DNA of 64,000 nt from JAURNZ01 sp036337715 (GTDB lineage: Bacteria > Pseudomonadota > Gammaproteobacteria > Comchoanobacterales > Comchoanobacteraceae): contig JAYZDS010000003.1 of the NCBI GenBank assembly GCA_036337715.1, positions 1 through 64,000 of the forward strand. The letters run 5' to 3'. The notes under the pieces are model-generated. The model did not search any database, had not been told where the DNA came from, and saw nothing but the letters and a program-made list of their open reading frames with translations. Positions 35,052 through 44,428 of the stretch are shown here, in pieces. The translations under genes and the position numbers were made by a program. How positions within the stretch are numbered: position 1 is the stretch's first letter; the number at the start of each line of letters is the position of its first letter.

Positions 35052-35682
35052 AATTTTTTTTGCTGAGTTGCAAATTCTTTTTAGAGATTGGTGGTTTTGG
35101 TTTATTCAAATTATACAACCATCGATGGTTGTGCTTTCAATATTTTTTCTTTTAGGTAGCCAGGATATATCAAAAAGCACAAGTGAAATCTTAAACTTTT
35201 CTCTTTTATGGGTGATGAGTATTTGGTTGCAATTGTCTGCTATGAATTTAATTTGGAAAAATGATTTTCCCTTGCATGCTTGGCAACTTAGTTATTATCG
35301 ACTTTCTACTCATGCTTTTTTGAGGTTGGTTGCCTTTTTTATGGTGTGCATATTGCCATCTATTTTTTTACTTTTTCTTGTGATTTATGGAAGCGCTTTT
35401 CCAAGTGCACTTTTTTTGGGAGTCATATTAGTTCAGGCTATATGCCTACAGTTTAGTTGTATTTTGGGATATATGTTAAAATTAAGTAATCGTTTAAATG
35501 GATTAGGTGCTTTGTTTTTAATGCCAATTTTCTTACCTTTGAATCTTATCCCTGCAGGTGCTTTTTTAATTAACGACAGTAATCTAATAGAGTTCTCAAT
35601 ATTGTTTGTGACGGGTGTTGGTTTTTTAGGAAGTGTTGTTTATATTCTTTTTTTTGATGGCGTACTTAAACATTCAGTATAA
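35044..35682 (+). CDS. ccmB: Heme exporter membrane protein CcmB
   Basis: The membrane partner of CcmA in cytochrome c maturation. A 212-residue protein with about six transmembrane helices, beginning with the family-like FFAELQILFRDW and followed by hydrophobic segments near 20-40, 47-68, 92-120, 123-148, 155-178 and 185-205. The pattern MPIFLPLNLIPAGA corresponds to the conserved LPLxIPxxIFG region of CcmB in changed form. ccmC, ccmE and other ccm genes are not in the window. It is followed by hpt after 40 bases. Confidence 0.8.
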   Translation: MGKIFFAELQILFRDWWFWFIQIIQPSMVVLSIFFLLGSQDISKSTSEILNFSLLWVMSIWLQLSAMNLIWKNDFPLHAWQLSYYRLSTHAFLRLVAFFMVCILPSIFLLFLVIYGSAFPSALFLGVILVQAICLQFSCILGYMLKLSNRLNGLGALFLMPIFLPLNLIPAGAFLINDSNLIEFSILFVTGVGFLGSVVYILFFDGVLKHSV

Positions 35683-35722
35683 AAATATTGAAAAAAAAGG
35701 AAAAATAAAATAGTATAAGGTC

Positions 35723-36286
35723 ATGCAAGAAAAATTATCTCCCTCTGGAAAAGAGATTCCAAGTCATAGTGATAATTCTAAAGTTCTTCTAGATAACCTA
35801 AATATTCAAAATGGCTTAATTAAATTAGCTGAAGAACTTAACAATGATATGAAAGACAATGCGCCACTATTTCTTTGTGTCGTTAATGGCGCTATTGTAT
35901 TTACTGGACAATTATTGCCTTTGTTAAATTTCCCCATGACACTAGATTATGTTCATGTGTCTAGATATAAAAATAATCAAGCTGGTGATTTAGAATGGAA
36001 GCATTATCCAAGCAAAAATATTAATGGTAGCCATGTTGTAATCATTGACGATGTTCTTGATTCAGGTATAACCATATCAGCTATTAGAGATTGGTGTCTC
36101 AGTCAAGGTGCATTATCTGTTGAAACAGTTGTTTTGCTTGAAAAAGAAATCGATCGAAATCCTGAAGTGATTCAGCATGCTAATTATTCAGTATTTAAAA
36201 TCGGTAAAGAATTCGTCTATGGTTTTGGTTTAGATAATGACGAATACTGGAGAAATACGAAAGATATTCATGTGTTTGAGGATTAA
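35723..36286 (+). CDS. hpt: Hypoxanthine-guanine phosphoribosyltransferase
   Basis: Salvages hypoxanthine or guanine with PRPP to IMP or GMP. The 187-residue protein shows the phosphoribosyltransferase core: FLCVVNGAIVFTG near residues 50-62, the PRPP loop HVVIIDDVLDSGITI near 104-118, and the C-terminal FVYGFGLDNDEYWRN, whose Asp is typical of the HPRT active site. It lies six bases before sdhC, in the same direction. Purine salvage fits a bacterium that takes nucleobases from a host, but the gene is also common in free-living species. Confidence 0.87.
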   Translation: MQEKLSPSGKEIPSHSDNSKVLLDNLNIQNGLIKLAEELNNDMKDNAPLFLCVVNGAIVFTGQLLPLLNFPMTLDYVHVSRYKNNQAGDLEWKHYPSKNINGSHVVIIDDVLDSGITISAIRDWCLSQGALSVETVVLLEKEIDRNPEVIQHANYSVFKIGKEFVYGFGLDNDEYWRNTKDIHVFED

Positions 36287-36292
36287 TATTTT

Positions 36293-36664
36293 ATGAAAAA
36301 TAGACCAAGATTTTTAGATTTATCCAAAATTGTATTACCATACCCTGGTGTAGTTTCTATTCTCCATAGAATTAGTGCTGTTGGTATGGTTTTTTCATGG
36401 CCTTTTTTAATGCCTATTATTGGTCATAGTATCCACCATGATAAATACCACAATTATCTAGCCATTGCATTTTCGTTGCCAGGAAGGCTTTTCCTTTGGT
36501 TAATATCATGTGCATTCCTTTATCATATTTGTTCTGGTTTAAGACATTTGTATGACGATTTTATGCGTGGCCAAAGTCTTTATTGGAGTCGGTTTACAGC
36601 TAAGTTAACACTTGTTGTTGCCGGCATTTTATGTATGATTTCGTTTTATAAGATTATATTATGA
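36293..36664 (+). CDS. sdhC: Succinate dehydrogenase cytochrome b556 subunit
   Basis: Membrane anchor of complex II that binds heme b and ubiquinone with SdhD. The 123-residue protein has three helices and the family motifs YPGVVSILHRISAVGMV near residues 19-35 (quinone-site Ser and Arg) and YHICSGLRHLYDDFM near 82-96 (heme-ligand His). It overlaps sdhD by four bases. First gene of the sdhCDAB-suc cluster, six bases after hpt. Confidence 0.93.
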   Translation: MKNRPRFLDLSKIVLPYPGVVSILHRISAVGMVFSWPFLMPIIGHSIHHDKYHNYLAIAFSLPGRLFLWLISCAFLYHICSGLRHLYDDFMRGQSLYWSRFTAKLTLVVAGILCMISFYKIIL

Positions 36665-36951
36665 CAGGTTTATTACATCATCGAATTGTTAAATATACTG
36701 CACTTATTAACCTTGTTTATTTAAGTTATGTATTGTTTTCATTGTTTTTTGGTATTTTCCCATTTAATTATATGTGGCAAAAAATTGCCTTGTTGCTGTT
36801 TTTGATCAATATGTCAGTTCATGCTAGGCTTGGATTATGGGCTGTTGTTACAGATTACATACCTTATAATTTTCAAAGTTTTTTATTAAGAATCATTGAT
36901 TTATATCTGTTTATTATTTTAATTTGGGTTATAATATTAATATGTACATGA
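36661..36951 (+). CDS. sdhD: Succinate dehydrogenase hydrophobic anchor subunit
   Basis: Second membrane anchor of complex II. A 96-residue protein with three hydrophobic helices; the segment VHARLGLWAVVTDYIP near residues 58-73 carries the His heme ligand and the Asp-Tyr pair used at the ubiquinone site. Overlaps sdhC as ATGA, and its TGA overlaps the chosen sdhA start. It is shorter than E. coli SdhD (115 aa), mainly at the N-terminus. Confidence 0.9.
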   Translation: MTGLLHHRIVKYTALINLVYLSYVLFSLFFGIFPFNYMWQKIALLLFLINMSVHARLGLWAVVTDYIPYNFQSFLLRIIDLYLFIILIWVIILICT

Positions 36952-38720
36952 AAAATATGAAAAAAGAGTCCTACGATGCAATTGTAATAGGTGGTGGCGG
37001 TGCAGGACTGAGAGCTGCTTTGGCTCTATCTGGTAAAAAACATAAAGTAGTTGTTATATCAAAAGTATTTCCAACAAGATCGCATACGGTTGCGGCACAG
37101 GGCGGTGTGAATGCTGCGCTAGCTAACGTTGATACTGAAGATCGTTGGGAATGGCATATGTATGACAGTGTTGTTGGTTCAGATATGCTTGGTGATCAAG
37201 AAGCCATTGAATATATGTGTGAACAGGCCCCTGCAAGTGTCTTGGAGCTTGAGCATATGGGGTTACCTTTTTCAAGGCTAGACAATGGAAAGATTTATCA
37301 GAGAGCATTTGGTGGTCAATCGCAAAATTATGGTGAAAAAATGGTTCATAGAACGTGTTGTGCTGAAGATCGAACTGGGCACGCCATGCTTCATACTTTG
37401 TACCAACAAAATGTTAAACACAATACACACTTTTATAATGAATGGTTTGCGATCGATTTAATTAAAGTTGGTGACAACCAGGTGTCTGGTGTAGTGGCAA
37501 TGTCTATTGAAACCAGCGAAATAAAAATATTCGAAGCACCTTATACAATTTTAGCTACGGGGGGTGCCGGTAAAATTTTTGCATCCACAACTAATGCATA
37601 CACTTGTACGGGTGATGGTATTGCGATGGCAGCCCGAGCAGGTTTTCCTACTCAAGATATGGAGATGTGGCAATTCCATCCAACTGGTATATATGGTTGT
37701 GGGGTATTGGTAACGGAAGGTTGTCGTGGTGAAGGTGGTTATTTGGTCAATGGTGAAGGAGAGCGTTATATGGAACGATACGCACCACACCAAAAAGATT
37801 TAGCTTGTAGAGATGTCGTTGCTCGTTCCTCAATGTTAGAAATTAGAGCAGGAAGAGGGTGCGGTCCCAACAAAGACCATACTCATCTAAAGTTAAGCCA
37901 CTTAGGCGAGGCAGTTTTAAAAGAACGTTTGCCTGGTATTACGGAATTAGCAAAAAGTTTTGCTGGGATTGATCCAAATGAATCTCCTATACCTGTTATT
38001 CCTACTTGTCACTACATGATGGGTGGTATTCCAACTAATAAATATGGAGAAGTGATCACGCTTGATAAAAAAGGCAATGATAAGATCGTAAAAGGATTAT
38101 ATGCTGCCGGTGAATGTGCTTGTGTTTCTGTTCATGGTGCAAATAGATTAGGTGCAAATTCTTTATTAGACATTATTGTATTTGGGCGTGCATCAGGTAT
38201 GCATGTAACAGATATATTAAATTCTGGTGCTGATTCTGTTAGGTTAACCCAAGACGATATAGATAAGACTTTATCTAGATATAGTGATATTAATTCAAGA
38301 AAATCAGGTTATCAAACTTCTGAGTTAAGAACTGAAATGCAGAATATCATGCAATCAGATTTTGGCGTTTTCAGAACAGGTAAACATATGGACGAAGGTT
38401 TAACCACGCTTAAAAAACTCAAAGATAAAGTAGAAAATGAATTATTCATTACTGATCATTCATCTGCGTACAATACCAACCGAATTGAGGCGCTTGAATT
38501 AACAAATTTAATATCTATTGCTTATCAAACAGCAATTTCAGCTTCATCAAGAACTGAAAGTAGAGGTGCGCACTCACGAGAAGACTATCCAGATAGAGAT
38601 GACAAAAATTGGCATAAACATAGTATTACATTTGATGATGGTAGGTATATGAGCCGAAAAATCAATATGAAACCTGTAAAAGTTAAGCCAATACCATTGA
38701 AAACAAAAAGAGATGATTAA
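36948..38720 (+). CDS. sdhA: Succinate dehydrogenase flavoprotein subunit
   Basis: Oxidises succinate to fumarate with covalently bound FAD. Several starts are possible (TTG 36924, ATG 36942, 36948, 36957). The ATG at 36948 is chosen because it forms ATGA with the sdhD stop, the overlap used elsewhere in this cluster. The protein then has 590 residues. Visible features are the FAD fold AIVIGGGGAGLRAAL, the His-FAD region RSHTVAAQGGVNAAL, HPTGIYGCGVLVTEGCRGEGG with catalytic residues, and GANRLGANSLLD. The C-terminal part is typical of SdhA. Overlaps sdhB by eight bases. Confidence 0.95.
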   Translation: MKNMKKESYDAIVIGGGGAGLRAALALSGKKHKVVVISKVFPTRSHTVAAQGGVNAALANVDTEDRWEWHMYDSVVGSDMLGDQEAIEYMCEQAPASVLELEHMGLPFSRLDNGKIYQRAFGGQSQNYGEKMVHRTCCAEDRTGHAMLHTLYQQNVKHNTHFYNEWFAIDLIKVGDNQVSGVVAMSIETSEIKIFEAPYTILATGGAGKIFASTTNAYTCTGDGIAMAARAGFPTQDMEMWQFHPTGIYGCGVLVTEGCRGEGGYLVNGEGERYMERYAPHQKDLACRDVVARSSMLEIRAGRGCGPNKDHTHLKLSHLGEAVLKERLPGITELAKSFAGIDPNESPIPVIPTCHYMMGGIPTNKYGEVITLDKKGNDKIVKGLYAAGECACVSVHGANRLGANSLLDIIVFGRASGMHVTDILNSGADSVRLTQDDIDKTLSRYSDINSRKSGYQTSELRTEMQNIMQSDFGVFRTGKHMDEGLTTLKKLKDKVENELFITDHSSAYNTNRIEALELTNLISIAYQTAISASSRTESRGAHSREDYPDRDDKNWHKHSITFDDGRYMSRKINMKPVKVKPIPLKTKRDD

Positions 38721-39429
38721 TATGCTTCATTTATCCATTTATAGATATAACCCAGAAACAGATTCTAAACCATATTTGCAAGAATATGATGTCAATCCGA
38801 GAGACATTAAAGGCATTATGTTATTAGATGCTTTAGAGGCTGTCAAAGTCCAAGATCCATCACTGGCTTTTAGAAGATCTTGTGCTCACGGTGTATGTGG
38901 CTCAGACGGTATGAATATCAACGGTAAAAATGGTCTTGCTTGTTTAACAAGACTGCAAGACTTGCCAAATAAGGTCACAATAAGACCCTTGCCAAGCATG
39001 CCGATAGTACGTGACTTAATTGTTGATTTGGAACAGTTTTATGAACAATTTCATTCAGTAAAACCCTATCTAAATGGTGAAGAGAGAGATATCAGTGAGG
39101 GTGAATATCTTCAAGATAAGGCATCACGTGAGAAGTTAAATGGTCTATATGAGTGTGTATTGTGTGCGTGTTGTACTACATCATGCCCTTCCTTTTGGTG
39201 GAATCCTAAAAAGTTTCTCGGACCTGCCGCACTTTTATGGGCGTGTCGATTTATCATGGACAGCCGTGACATGACTCAAGCTGAGCGTTTAAAAGATTTA
39301 GATGGGCTATGGAAAATGTACAGATGTCATAATATAATGAATTGTACTAATGTTTGCCCAAAAGGACTTAATCCGAATAAGGCAATTTATGAAATTAAGC
39401 ATCTAATTGAGACCAAAGGCAAGTCATAG
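38713..39429 (+). CDS. sdhB: Succinate dehydrogenase iron-sulfur subunit
   Basis: Transfers electrons from FAD to quinone through three Fe-S clusters. The 238-residue protein has the [2Fe-2S] ligands in CAHGVCGSDG with a following Cys (GLAC), the [4Fe-4S] motif CVLCACCTTSCP and the [3Fe-4S] motif beginning CHNIMNCTNVCPKG. The start at 38713 overlaps sdhA by eight bases; a second ATG at 38722 would begin MLHLSIYRY and is nearly as good. sucA follows after one base. Confidence 0.95.
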   Translation: MINMLHLSIYRYNPETDSKPYLQEYDVNPRDIKGIMLLDALEAVKVQDPSLAFRRSCAHGVCGSDGMNINGKNGLACLTRLQDLPNKVTIRPLPSMPIVRDLIVDLEQFYEQFHSVKPYLNGEERDISEGEYLQDKASREKLNGLYECVLCACCTTSCPSFWWNPKKFLGPAALLWACRFIMDSRDMTQAERLKDLDGLWKMYRCHNIMNCTNVCPKGLNPNKAIYEIKHLIETKGKS

Positions 39430-39430
39430 C

Positions 39431-42082
39431 ATGAAAAAACCATACCAACACTTTAAGAAATCTTCATATTTATCCGCTGAAAACTTAACCTATTTAGAAC
39501 AAAATCATGAAAATTTCCCAAAGTTAGGTAAGAACGGTATGACTGACACTGTCTACCTTAAAGACGATGTCATAAAAAGTTTTAATCAGGATATCCCCTC
39601 AAACACCTCCGTCTCGACACATTCACCACAAGAACAATTTGTAATTAACGCGGATAGTGTCATTGCAAAATTAGGTTATCGATTTGCTAATCTAAATCCA
39701 TTAAAAAGTCCAATTTCTAAAGAAGCAATGATCAAAAGTATTAGAGATTTTGGTTATCATTTTGATGGTGATATTTCAGATGCTGATTACGAGACATATT
39801 GCGGCACCAAGGCACTCGATATTGAACACATGGTAGATGTGAATGTAAAAACTTGGTTAAAAACCTACTTTGAGAAAGACATCAAATATAGTCATGAGGA
39901 AAAAGTTTCATTTTTGAAAGATTTGGTTTCGGCAGATCAATTTGAAAAATACCTTGATTTAAAATTTGTTGGTCAGAAAAGATTTAGTTTAGAGGGTAAT
40001 GACACATTAATTCCATGTTTAAATAGAATCATTAGCAGACTGCCCAGTCATGATTATCAATCAATTTCAATGGGTATGGCTCACCGTGGACGATTGAATG
40101 TTTTATTAAACGTATGTGGCATGAAATCCAAAGAACTGATTGATATGTTTGTTGGTCTTTCAAAGTCAATAAGCTATACAAGTGGCGATGTAAAATATCA
40201 TTTAGGTTTTGAGTCTGTAAGGGAAGTTGATGGAACTAGCATTCCAATATCACTTGCAAATAATCCATCACATTTAGAATTTATTACTCCGGTTGTTATG
40301 GGTGAAGTACGAGCAAAACAAAAGAAATCTAATAATAATAATCACTTATCGTTAACTATTCATGGTGATGCGGCCTTTTCAGGTCAAGGCACAGTAATGG
40401 AATCAGTTTCGATGTCTAATTTGCCTGCTAATACAGTAGGTGGGACCATTCATATTGTATTAGATAATCAAATAGGCTTCACAAGTGATAAAACCTGTGA
40501 TATGAGGAGTTCTTATGGTTCGGCCGATATTGCAAAAATGATCGATGCCCCCATACTATATGCCAATGCCGACGATCCTGAAGCTTGTATTTTTATGTCC
40601 GACCTTGCGTTGGATTATGTTGCTAAATACAAGAAGAGTATTTTTATTGTCATTTTAGGTTACAGGAGGCATGGACACAACGAAGGTGATGAGCCATCAA
40701 TGACTTCTCCTGAAAGATATGATTTTATTAATAAACACAAGGTCTCTGCCGAGTTGTATGCTGACCTTTTAAAAAAAGATAGTGTTATCGGTGACAATGA
40801 TTATCAAGCATTTAAAAAGGCTTATAAAACACTTTTAGATGAAGGAAAGGTAACAGTTAAAAATACTCGTTCTATTAATAAACAGCAACCTCATTTAAAT
40901 GATCAAGATTGGCGTAGTGAATACAGCATTGAATTAAAAAAAGAGGATTTGATTACTTATACTAAACATATTGCAACTTTACCAGAGGGTTTTAAATGTC
41001 ATAAAAGCATTACTCGTATTTTAAAACAAAGAATGGATATGGCAAATGAATCAAAACCGCTAGATTGGGGTATGGCTGAAATGCTTGCATACGCGACTTT
41101 AGTAGCAAATGGTCATTCCATTAGACTCAATGGTCAAGATGCTCAAAGGGGTACCTTTTCACATAGACATGCCATTGTGAGTGAACTAAACGACGATAAA
41201 AAAGAGTATTCTGTGTTGTCGAGCGTTTGTTCTGCCAACGCATCTTTTGATATTTATAATTCTTTATTAAGTGAACAGGGGATATTGGGTTTTGAATATG
41301 GATATTCTTTGGTTGCTAAAGACGACTTGGTTATTTGGGAGGCACAGTTTGGGGACTTTGCTAATGGCGCACAAGTAATTATCGATCAATTTATTTCATC
41401 TGGTATGCAAAAATGGCTTGAAACATCAAAGTTAACCATGCTTTTGCCACATGGTTATGAAGGAATGGGCCCAGAGCATACTTCAGGAAGAATGGAGCGT
41501 TTTTTACAATTGTCTGCTCAAAATAATATACAAGTTTGTATCCCAACAACGCCTGCACAAATGTTTCATTTAATTTTACGTCAATATTATCGAACATTTA
41601 CAAGACCATTGATCGTAATGACACCCAAGAGTTTACTGAGAAATCCTGCTGCAACCTCCTCATACGATATGCTCGTTAAGTCAAAATTTGAGGTCATTCT
41701 TGAGCACAAGCCTCAGAAGGTTGATCATAATAGAGTGATTATTTGTACGGGTAAAGTGTATTATGATTTATTGGCCTATCAAACCGAAAATCAACATAAC
41801 TTTGCATTGATTAGATTAGAGCAGTTGTATCCTTTTCCTGATAGTGAATTAAAGAAAATGTTAAAGAAATACAGTAAAACAGAAAAATTTATATGGTGTC
41901 AGGAAGAACCAATTAATCAAGGTGCATGGTTTGTCCTCAGATCAAGAATGAATGCTTGTTTACCTGACCAAAAGCAGTTAATCTATGTAGGAAGAGATGC
42001 AACAGCATCACCCGCTGTTGGTTACTACAGTCGACATCTTGAAGAGCAAAAAAAGCTTGTTCACGATGCGTTTAATGTTTGA
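39431..42082 (+). CDS. sucA: 2-oxoglutarate dehydrogenase E1 component
   Basis: Thiamine-diphosphate enzyme that decarboxylates 2-oxoglutarate and passes the succinyl group to SucB. An upstream TTG at 39407 extends the frame into sdhB, but the ATG at 39431, one base after the sdhB stop, is preferred; this gives 883 residues. Features are the N-terminal YLSAENLTYLEQNHENF, SMGMAHRGRLNVLLN, LTIHGDAAFSGQGTVMES, RRHGHNEGDEPSMTSP and the transketolase C-terminal part with LLPHGYEGMGPEHTSGR. Slightly shorter than E. coli SucA (933). Confidence 0.95.
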   Translation: MKKPYQHFKKSSYLSAENLTYLEQNHENFPKLGKNGMTDTVYLKDDVIKSFNQDIPSNTSVSTHSPQEQFVINADSVIAKLGYRFANLNPLKSPISKEAMIKSIRDFGYHFDGDISDADYETYCGTKALDIEHMVDVNVKTWLKTYFEKDIKYSHEEKVSFLKDLVSADQFEKYLDLKFVGQKRFSLEGNDTLIPCLNRIISRLPSHDYQSISMGMAHRGRLNVLLNVCGMKSKELIDMFVGLSKSISYTSGDVKYHLGFESVREVDGTSIPISLANNPSHLEFITPVVMGEVRAKQKKSNNNNHLSLTIHGDAAFSGQGTVMESVSMSNLPANTVGGTIHIVLDNQIGFTSDKTCDMRSSYGSADIAKMIDAPILYANADDPEACIFMSDLALDYVAKYKKSIFIVILGYRRHGHNEGDEPSMTSPERYDFINKHKVSAELYADLLKKDSVIGDNDYQAFKKAYKTLLDEGKVTVKNTRSINKQQPHLNDQDWRSEYSIELKKEDLITYTKHIATLPEGFKCHKSITRILKQRMDMANESKPLDWGMAEMLAYATLVANGHSIRLNGQDAQRGTFSHRHAIVSELNDDKKEYSVLSSVCSANASFDIYNSLLSEQGILGFEYGYSLVAKDDLVIWEAQFGDFANGAQVIIDQFISSGMQKWLETSKLTMLLPHGYEGMGPEHTSGRMERFLQLSAQNNIQVCIPTTPAQMFHLILRQYYRTFTRPLIVMTPKSLLRNPAATSSYDMLVKSKFEVILEHKPQKVDHNRVIICTGKVYYDLLAYQTENQHNFALIRLEQLYPFPDSELKKMLKKYSKTEKFIWCQEEPINQGAWFVLRSRMNACLPDQKQLIYVGRDATASPAVGYYSRHLEEQKKLVHDAFNV

Positions 42083-42097
42083 TTAATAGGATAAACT

Positions 42098-43243
42098 ATG
42101 ACTATTGAAATTAAGGTTCCTGTTTTGCCAGAATCTGTACCAGATGCAACAATTAGTGTTATCAATCATAAAATTGGTGATATTGTTAATGAAGGCGATA
42201 CCCTTCTAGAACTTGAGACTGATAAAATAATGATAGAAGTACCTGCTTCTTCATCAGGTAAAATTGTAGATTTGAAAATCGCTGAAGGTGATCAAGTTAA
42301 AACAGATCAACTATTGTGTATCGTTGATGATTCAGTGGCACCTGAGGTTGTTGACGCGCCAAAGACATCAGCGCCTGTTGTTGATGAAAAAGCAATCGAG
42401 GCTAAACCAACACCGACAGAGACTCCTTCTGAAAAGCAACCTAGTGTAAATGAAAGCATTGCCAGTGTTGCTGGGTCACCATCTTTTCGACGGTCTATCC
42501 TAACTGGCGAGGAAAGTACCATTCAGCCTATGGTGACTGCAACGAGAAGAGAAAAACGTGTGCCAATGACTAGAATTCGTCAGACCATTGCTGATCGTCT
42601 AATAGATGCCCAACAGTCAACTGCTGCACTCACAACTTTTAACGAAGTTGATATGCATCAAGTCATGACAGTTAGAACTGAAAATAAAAAAGAATTTGAA
42701 GATCACTTTGGCGTTAGACTTGGATTTATGTCTTTCTTTATTAAAGCGTGTTGTCTTGCTTTACAAAAATTTCCAGAAGTTAATGCCAGCATTGACGATA
42801 CGGATATTATTTATCGCGACTACCAGGATATAGGCATTGCTGTAACAACTGATCGAGGACTTGTTGTGCCAGTATTGAGAGATGCAAATATCTTAGGCAT
42901 GGCTGAACTTGAATCTGGTGTTGTTGAGCTTGCGACGAAAGCGAGAGATGGTAAATTAACACTGGAAGATATGTCGGGTGGTACTTTTAGTATTACAAAT
43001 GCTGGTAAGTTTGGGTCTTTATTATCAACCCCCATTTTAAATCCACCACAGTCTGCCATTTTAGGTATGCACAATATTATTGAAAGACCTGTCGTGATTG
43101 ACGGTGATATCGTGATTAGACCAATGATGTATTTAGCACTAACCTACGATCATCGAATGGTTGATGGTGCGACTTCAGTCCAGTTCTTAATGCATGTTAA
43201 AAAACTTATTGAAGACCCTAATAAACTATTACTTAACTTATAA
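42098..43243 (+). CDS. sucB: Dihydrolipoyl succinyltransferase (E2), without a full E3-binding domain
   Basis: Transfers the succinyl group from E1 to CoA. The lipoyl domain covers residues about 1-80, with the lipoylated Lys in ELETDKIMIEVP. A Pro/Glu/Thr-rich linker follows. The catalytic domain starts at about 150 (EKRVPMTRIRQTIADRL) and ends with DHRMVDGATSVQFL, containing the active-site His and Asp. Between them E. coli has an E3/E1-binding domain of about 35 residues; here only SPSFRRSIL resembles its first helix, and the conserved GTGxxGR-T-ED part is absent. At 381 residues it is shorter than the usual 400-410. SD AGGAT precedes the start. No lpd is in the window. Confidence 0.93.
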   Translation: MTIEIKVPVLPESVPDATISVINHKIGDIVNEGDTLLELETDKIMIEVPASSSGKIVDLKIAEGDQVKTDQLLCIVDDSVAPEVVDAPKTSAPVVDEKAIEAKPTPTETPSEKQPSVNESIASVAGSPSFRRSILTGEESTIQPMVTATRREKRVPMTRIRQTIADRLIDAQQSTAALTTFNEVDMHQVMTVRTENKKEFEDHFGVRLGFMSFFIKACCLALQKFPEVNASIDDTDIIYRDYQDIGIAVTTDRGLVVPVLRDANILGMAELESGVVELATKARDGKLTLEDMSGGTFSITNAGKFGSLLSTPILNPPQSAILGMHNIIERPVVIDGDIVIRPMMYLALTYDHRMVDGATSVQFLMHVKKLIEDPNKLLLNL

Positions 43244-43258
43244 AAAAGGAAAAATATT

Positions 43259-44428
43259 ATGAATTTGCATGAATATCAAAGCAAAGGTCTGCTTCGTGAT
43301 CAGGGTATTGCTGTGCCCGATGGAAAAATTGTAAAAAATCTTGATGAGGCAATACATGTCTATGAATCATTTGGTGGGGATAAAATTGTTGTTAAAGCAC
43401 AAGTTCATGCTGGTGGTCGAGGTTTAGCAGGTGGGGTTTGTATTGTTTCTTCAAAAGATGATTTAACTGATGCTGTTAAAAGACTCATTGGCATTAATTT
43501 GGTTACCAAGCAAACAACAGAAGAGGGGCAGCCCGTTAATTGTCTTCTTTTAGAGACACCTTCCAACATAAGTAGAGAATTATATTTAAGTTTTCTTGTT
43601 AATAGGTCATCAAGAACCATTTCATTAATTGCCTCAAAACATGGTGGTATGGATATTGAAGAAGTTGCTGAGAAAATGCCAGATGAGATTCATCAAATTG
43701 ATGTAAACCCAGTCTTAGGTTTATGTGATTTTCAAATTAGGGAATTAGCAAAAGCACTTGAATTTAATAAACCTCAAACAAAAGAGTTTTCAGTATTGTT
43801 GAAAAAACTATATTCGCTTTTTGTTGAAAAAGACTTAAGTTTAGTTGAAATTAATCCTTTAATTGTTAATGATAAGGATCATTTGGTTTGTCTTGATGCA
43901 AAAGTCACAGTTGACGAAAATGCACTTTATAGACAATCAGAAATTAATAGTCTGAGAGACCCGTCCCAAGAAGATGAACGAGAAAATAAAGCAAAAGATT
44001 GGGAGCTAAACTACATTCATTTAGATGGTAACATAGGCTGTATGGTAAATGGTGCTGGTTTAGCTATGGCAACTATGGACATTATTAAGCTCTGTGGTGG
44101 CGAGCCTGCTAATTTCTTAGATGTAGGTGGCGGTGCAACAAAAGAGCGTGTAACTGAAGCATTAAAGATAATATTGTCTGATCAAGATGTAAAAGCCATT
44201 TTTATAAATATCTTTGGTGGTATTGTAAGGTGTGATTTAATAGCTGAGGGAATTATTGCGGCATCATCACAATGTAATATTCAAATACCTATTGTTGTTA
44301 GATTAGTCGGTAATAACGCAGATAAAGGCAGTGAGCTCTTAAATAAATCTGGATTAAACTTAATCGCTAATACTGATTTAGAAGCAGCTGCAAAATTAGT
44401 AGTAAAGCATGCAGGAGTGACTGAGTAA
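43259..44428 (+). CDS. sucC: Succinyl-CoA synthetase beta subunit
   Basis: Converts succinyl-CoA to succinate with formation of ATP or GTP, together with SucD. The 389-residue protein begins with MNLHEYQSKGLLRDQGI and has the ATP-grasp domain with KAQVHAGGRGLAGGV near residues 46-60, VEINPLIV near 199, and the CoA-ligase part with GAGLAMATMDIIKLCGG and FINIFGGIVRCD. A good SD (AAAAAGGAAA) precedes it. The stop TAA shares its last base with the sucD ATG. Confidence 0.96.
   Translation: MNLHEYQSKGLLRDQGIAVPDGKIVKNLDEAIHVYESFGGDKIVVKAQVHAGGRGLAGGVCIVSSKDDLTDAVKRLIGINLVTKQTTEEGQPVNCLLLETPSNISRELYLSFLVNRSSRTISLIASKHGGMDIEEVAEKMPDEIHQIDVNPVLGLCDFQIRELAKALEFNKPQTKEFSVLLKKLYSLFVEKDLSLVEINPLIVNDKDHLVCLDAKVTVDENALYRQSEINSLRDPSQEDERENKAKDWELNYIHLDGNIGCMVNGAGLAMATMDIIKLCGGEPANFLDVGGGATKERVTEALKIILSDQDVKAIFINIFGGIVRCDLIAEGIIAASSQCNIQIPIVVRLVGNNADKGSELLNKSGLNLIANTDLEAAAKLVVKHAGVTE

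Noticed and set aside
39407..39430. Upstream TTG start for sucA (MRPKASHS...)
   Set aside because: It lies inside sdhB, and an ATG one base after the sdhB stop fits the family start better.
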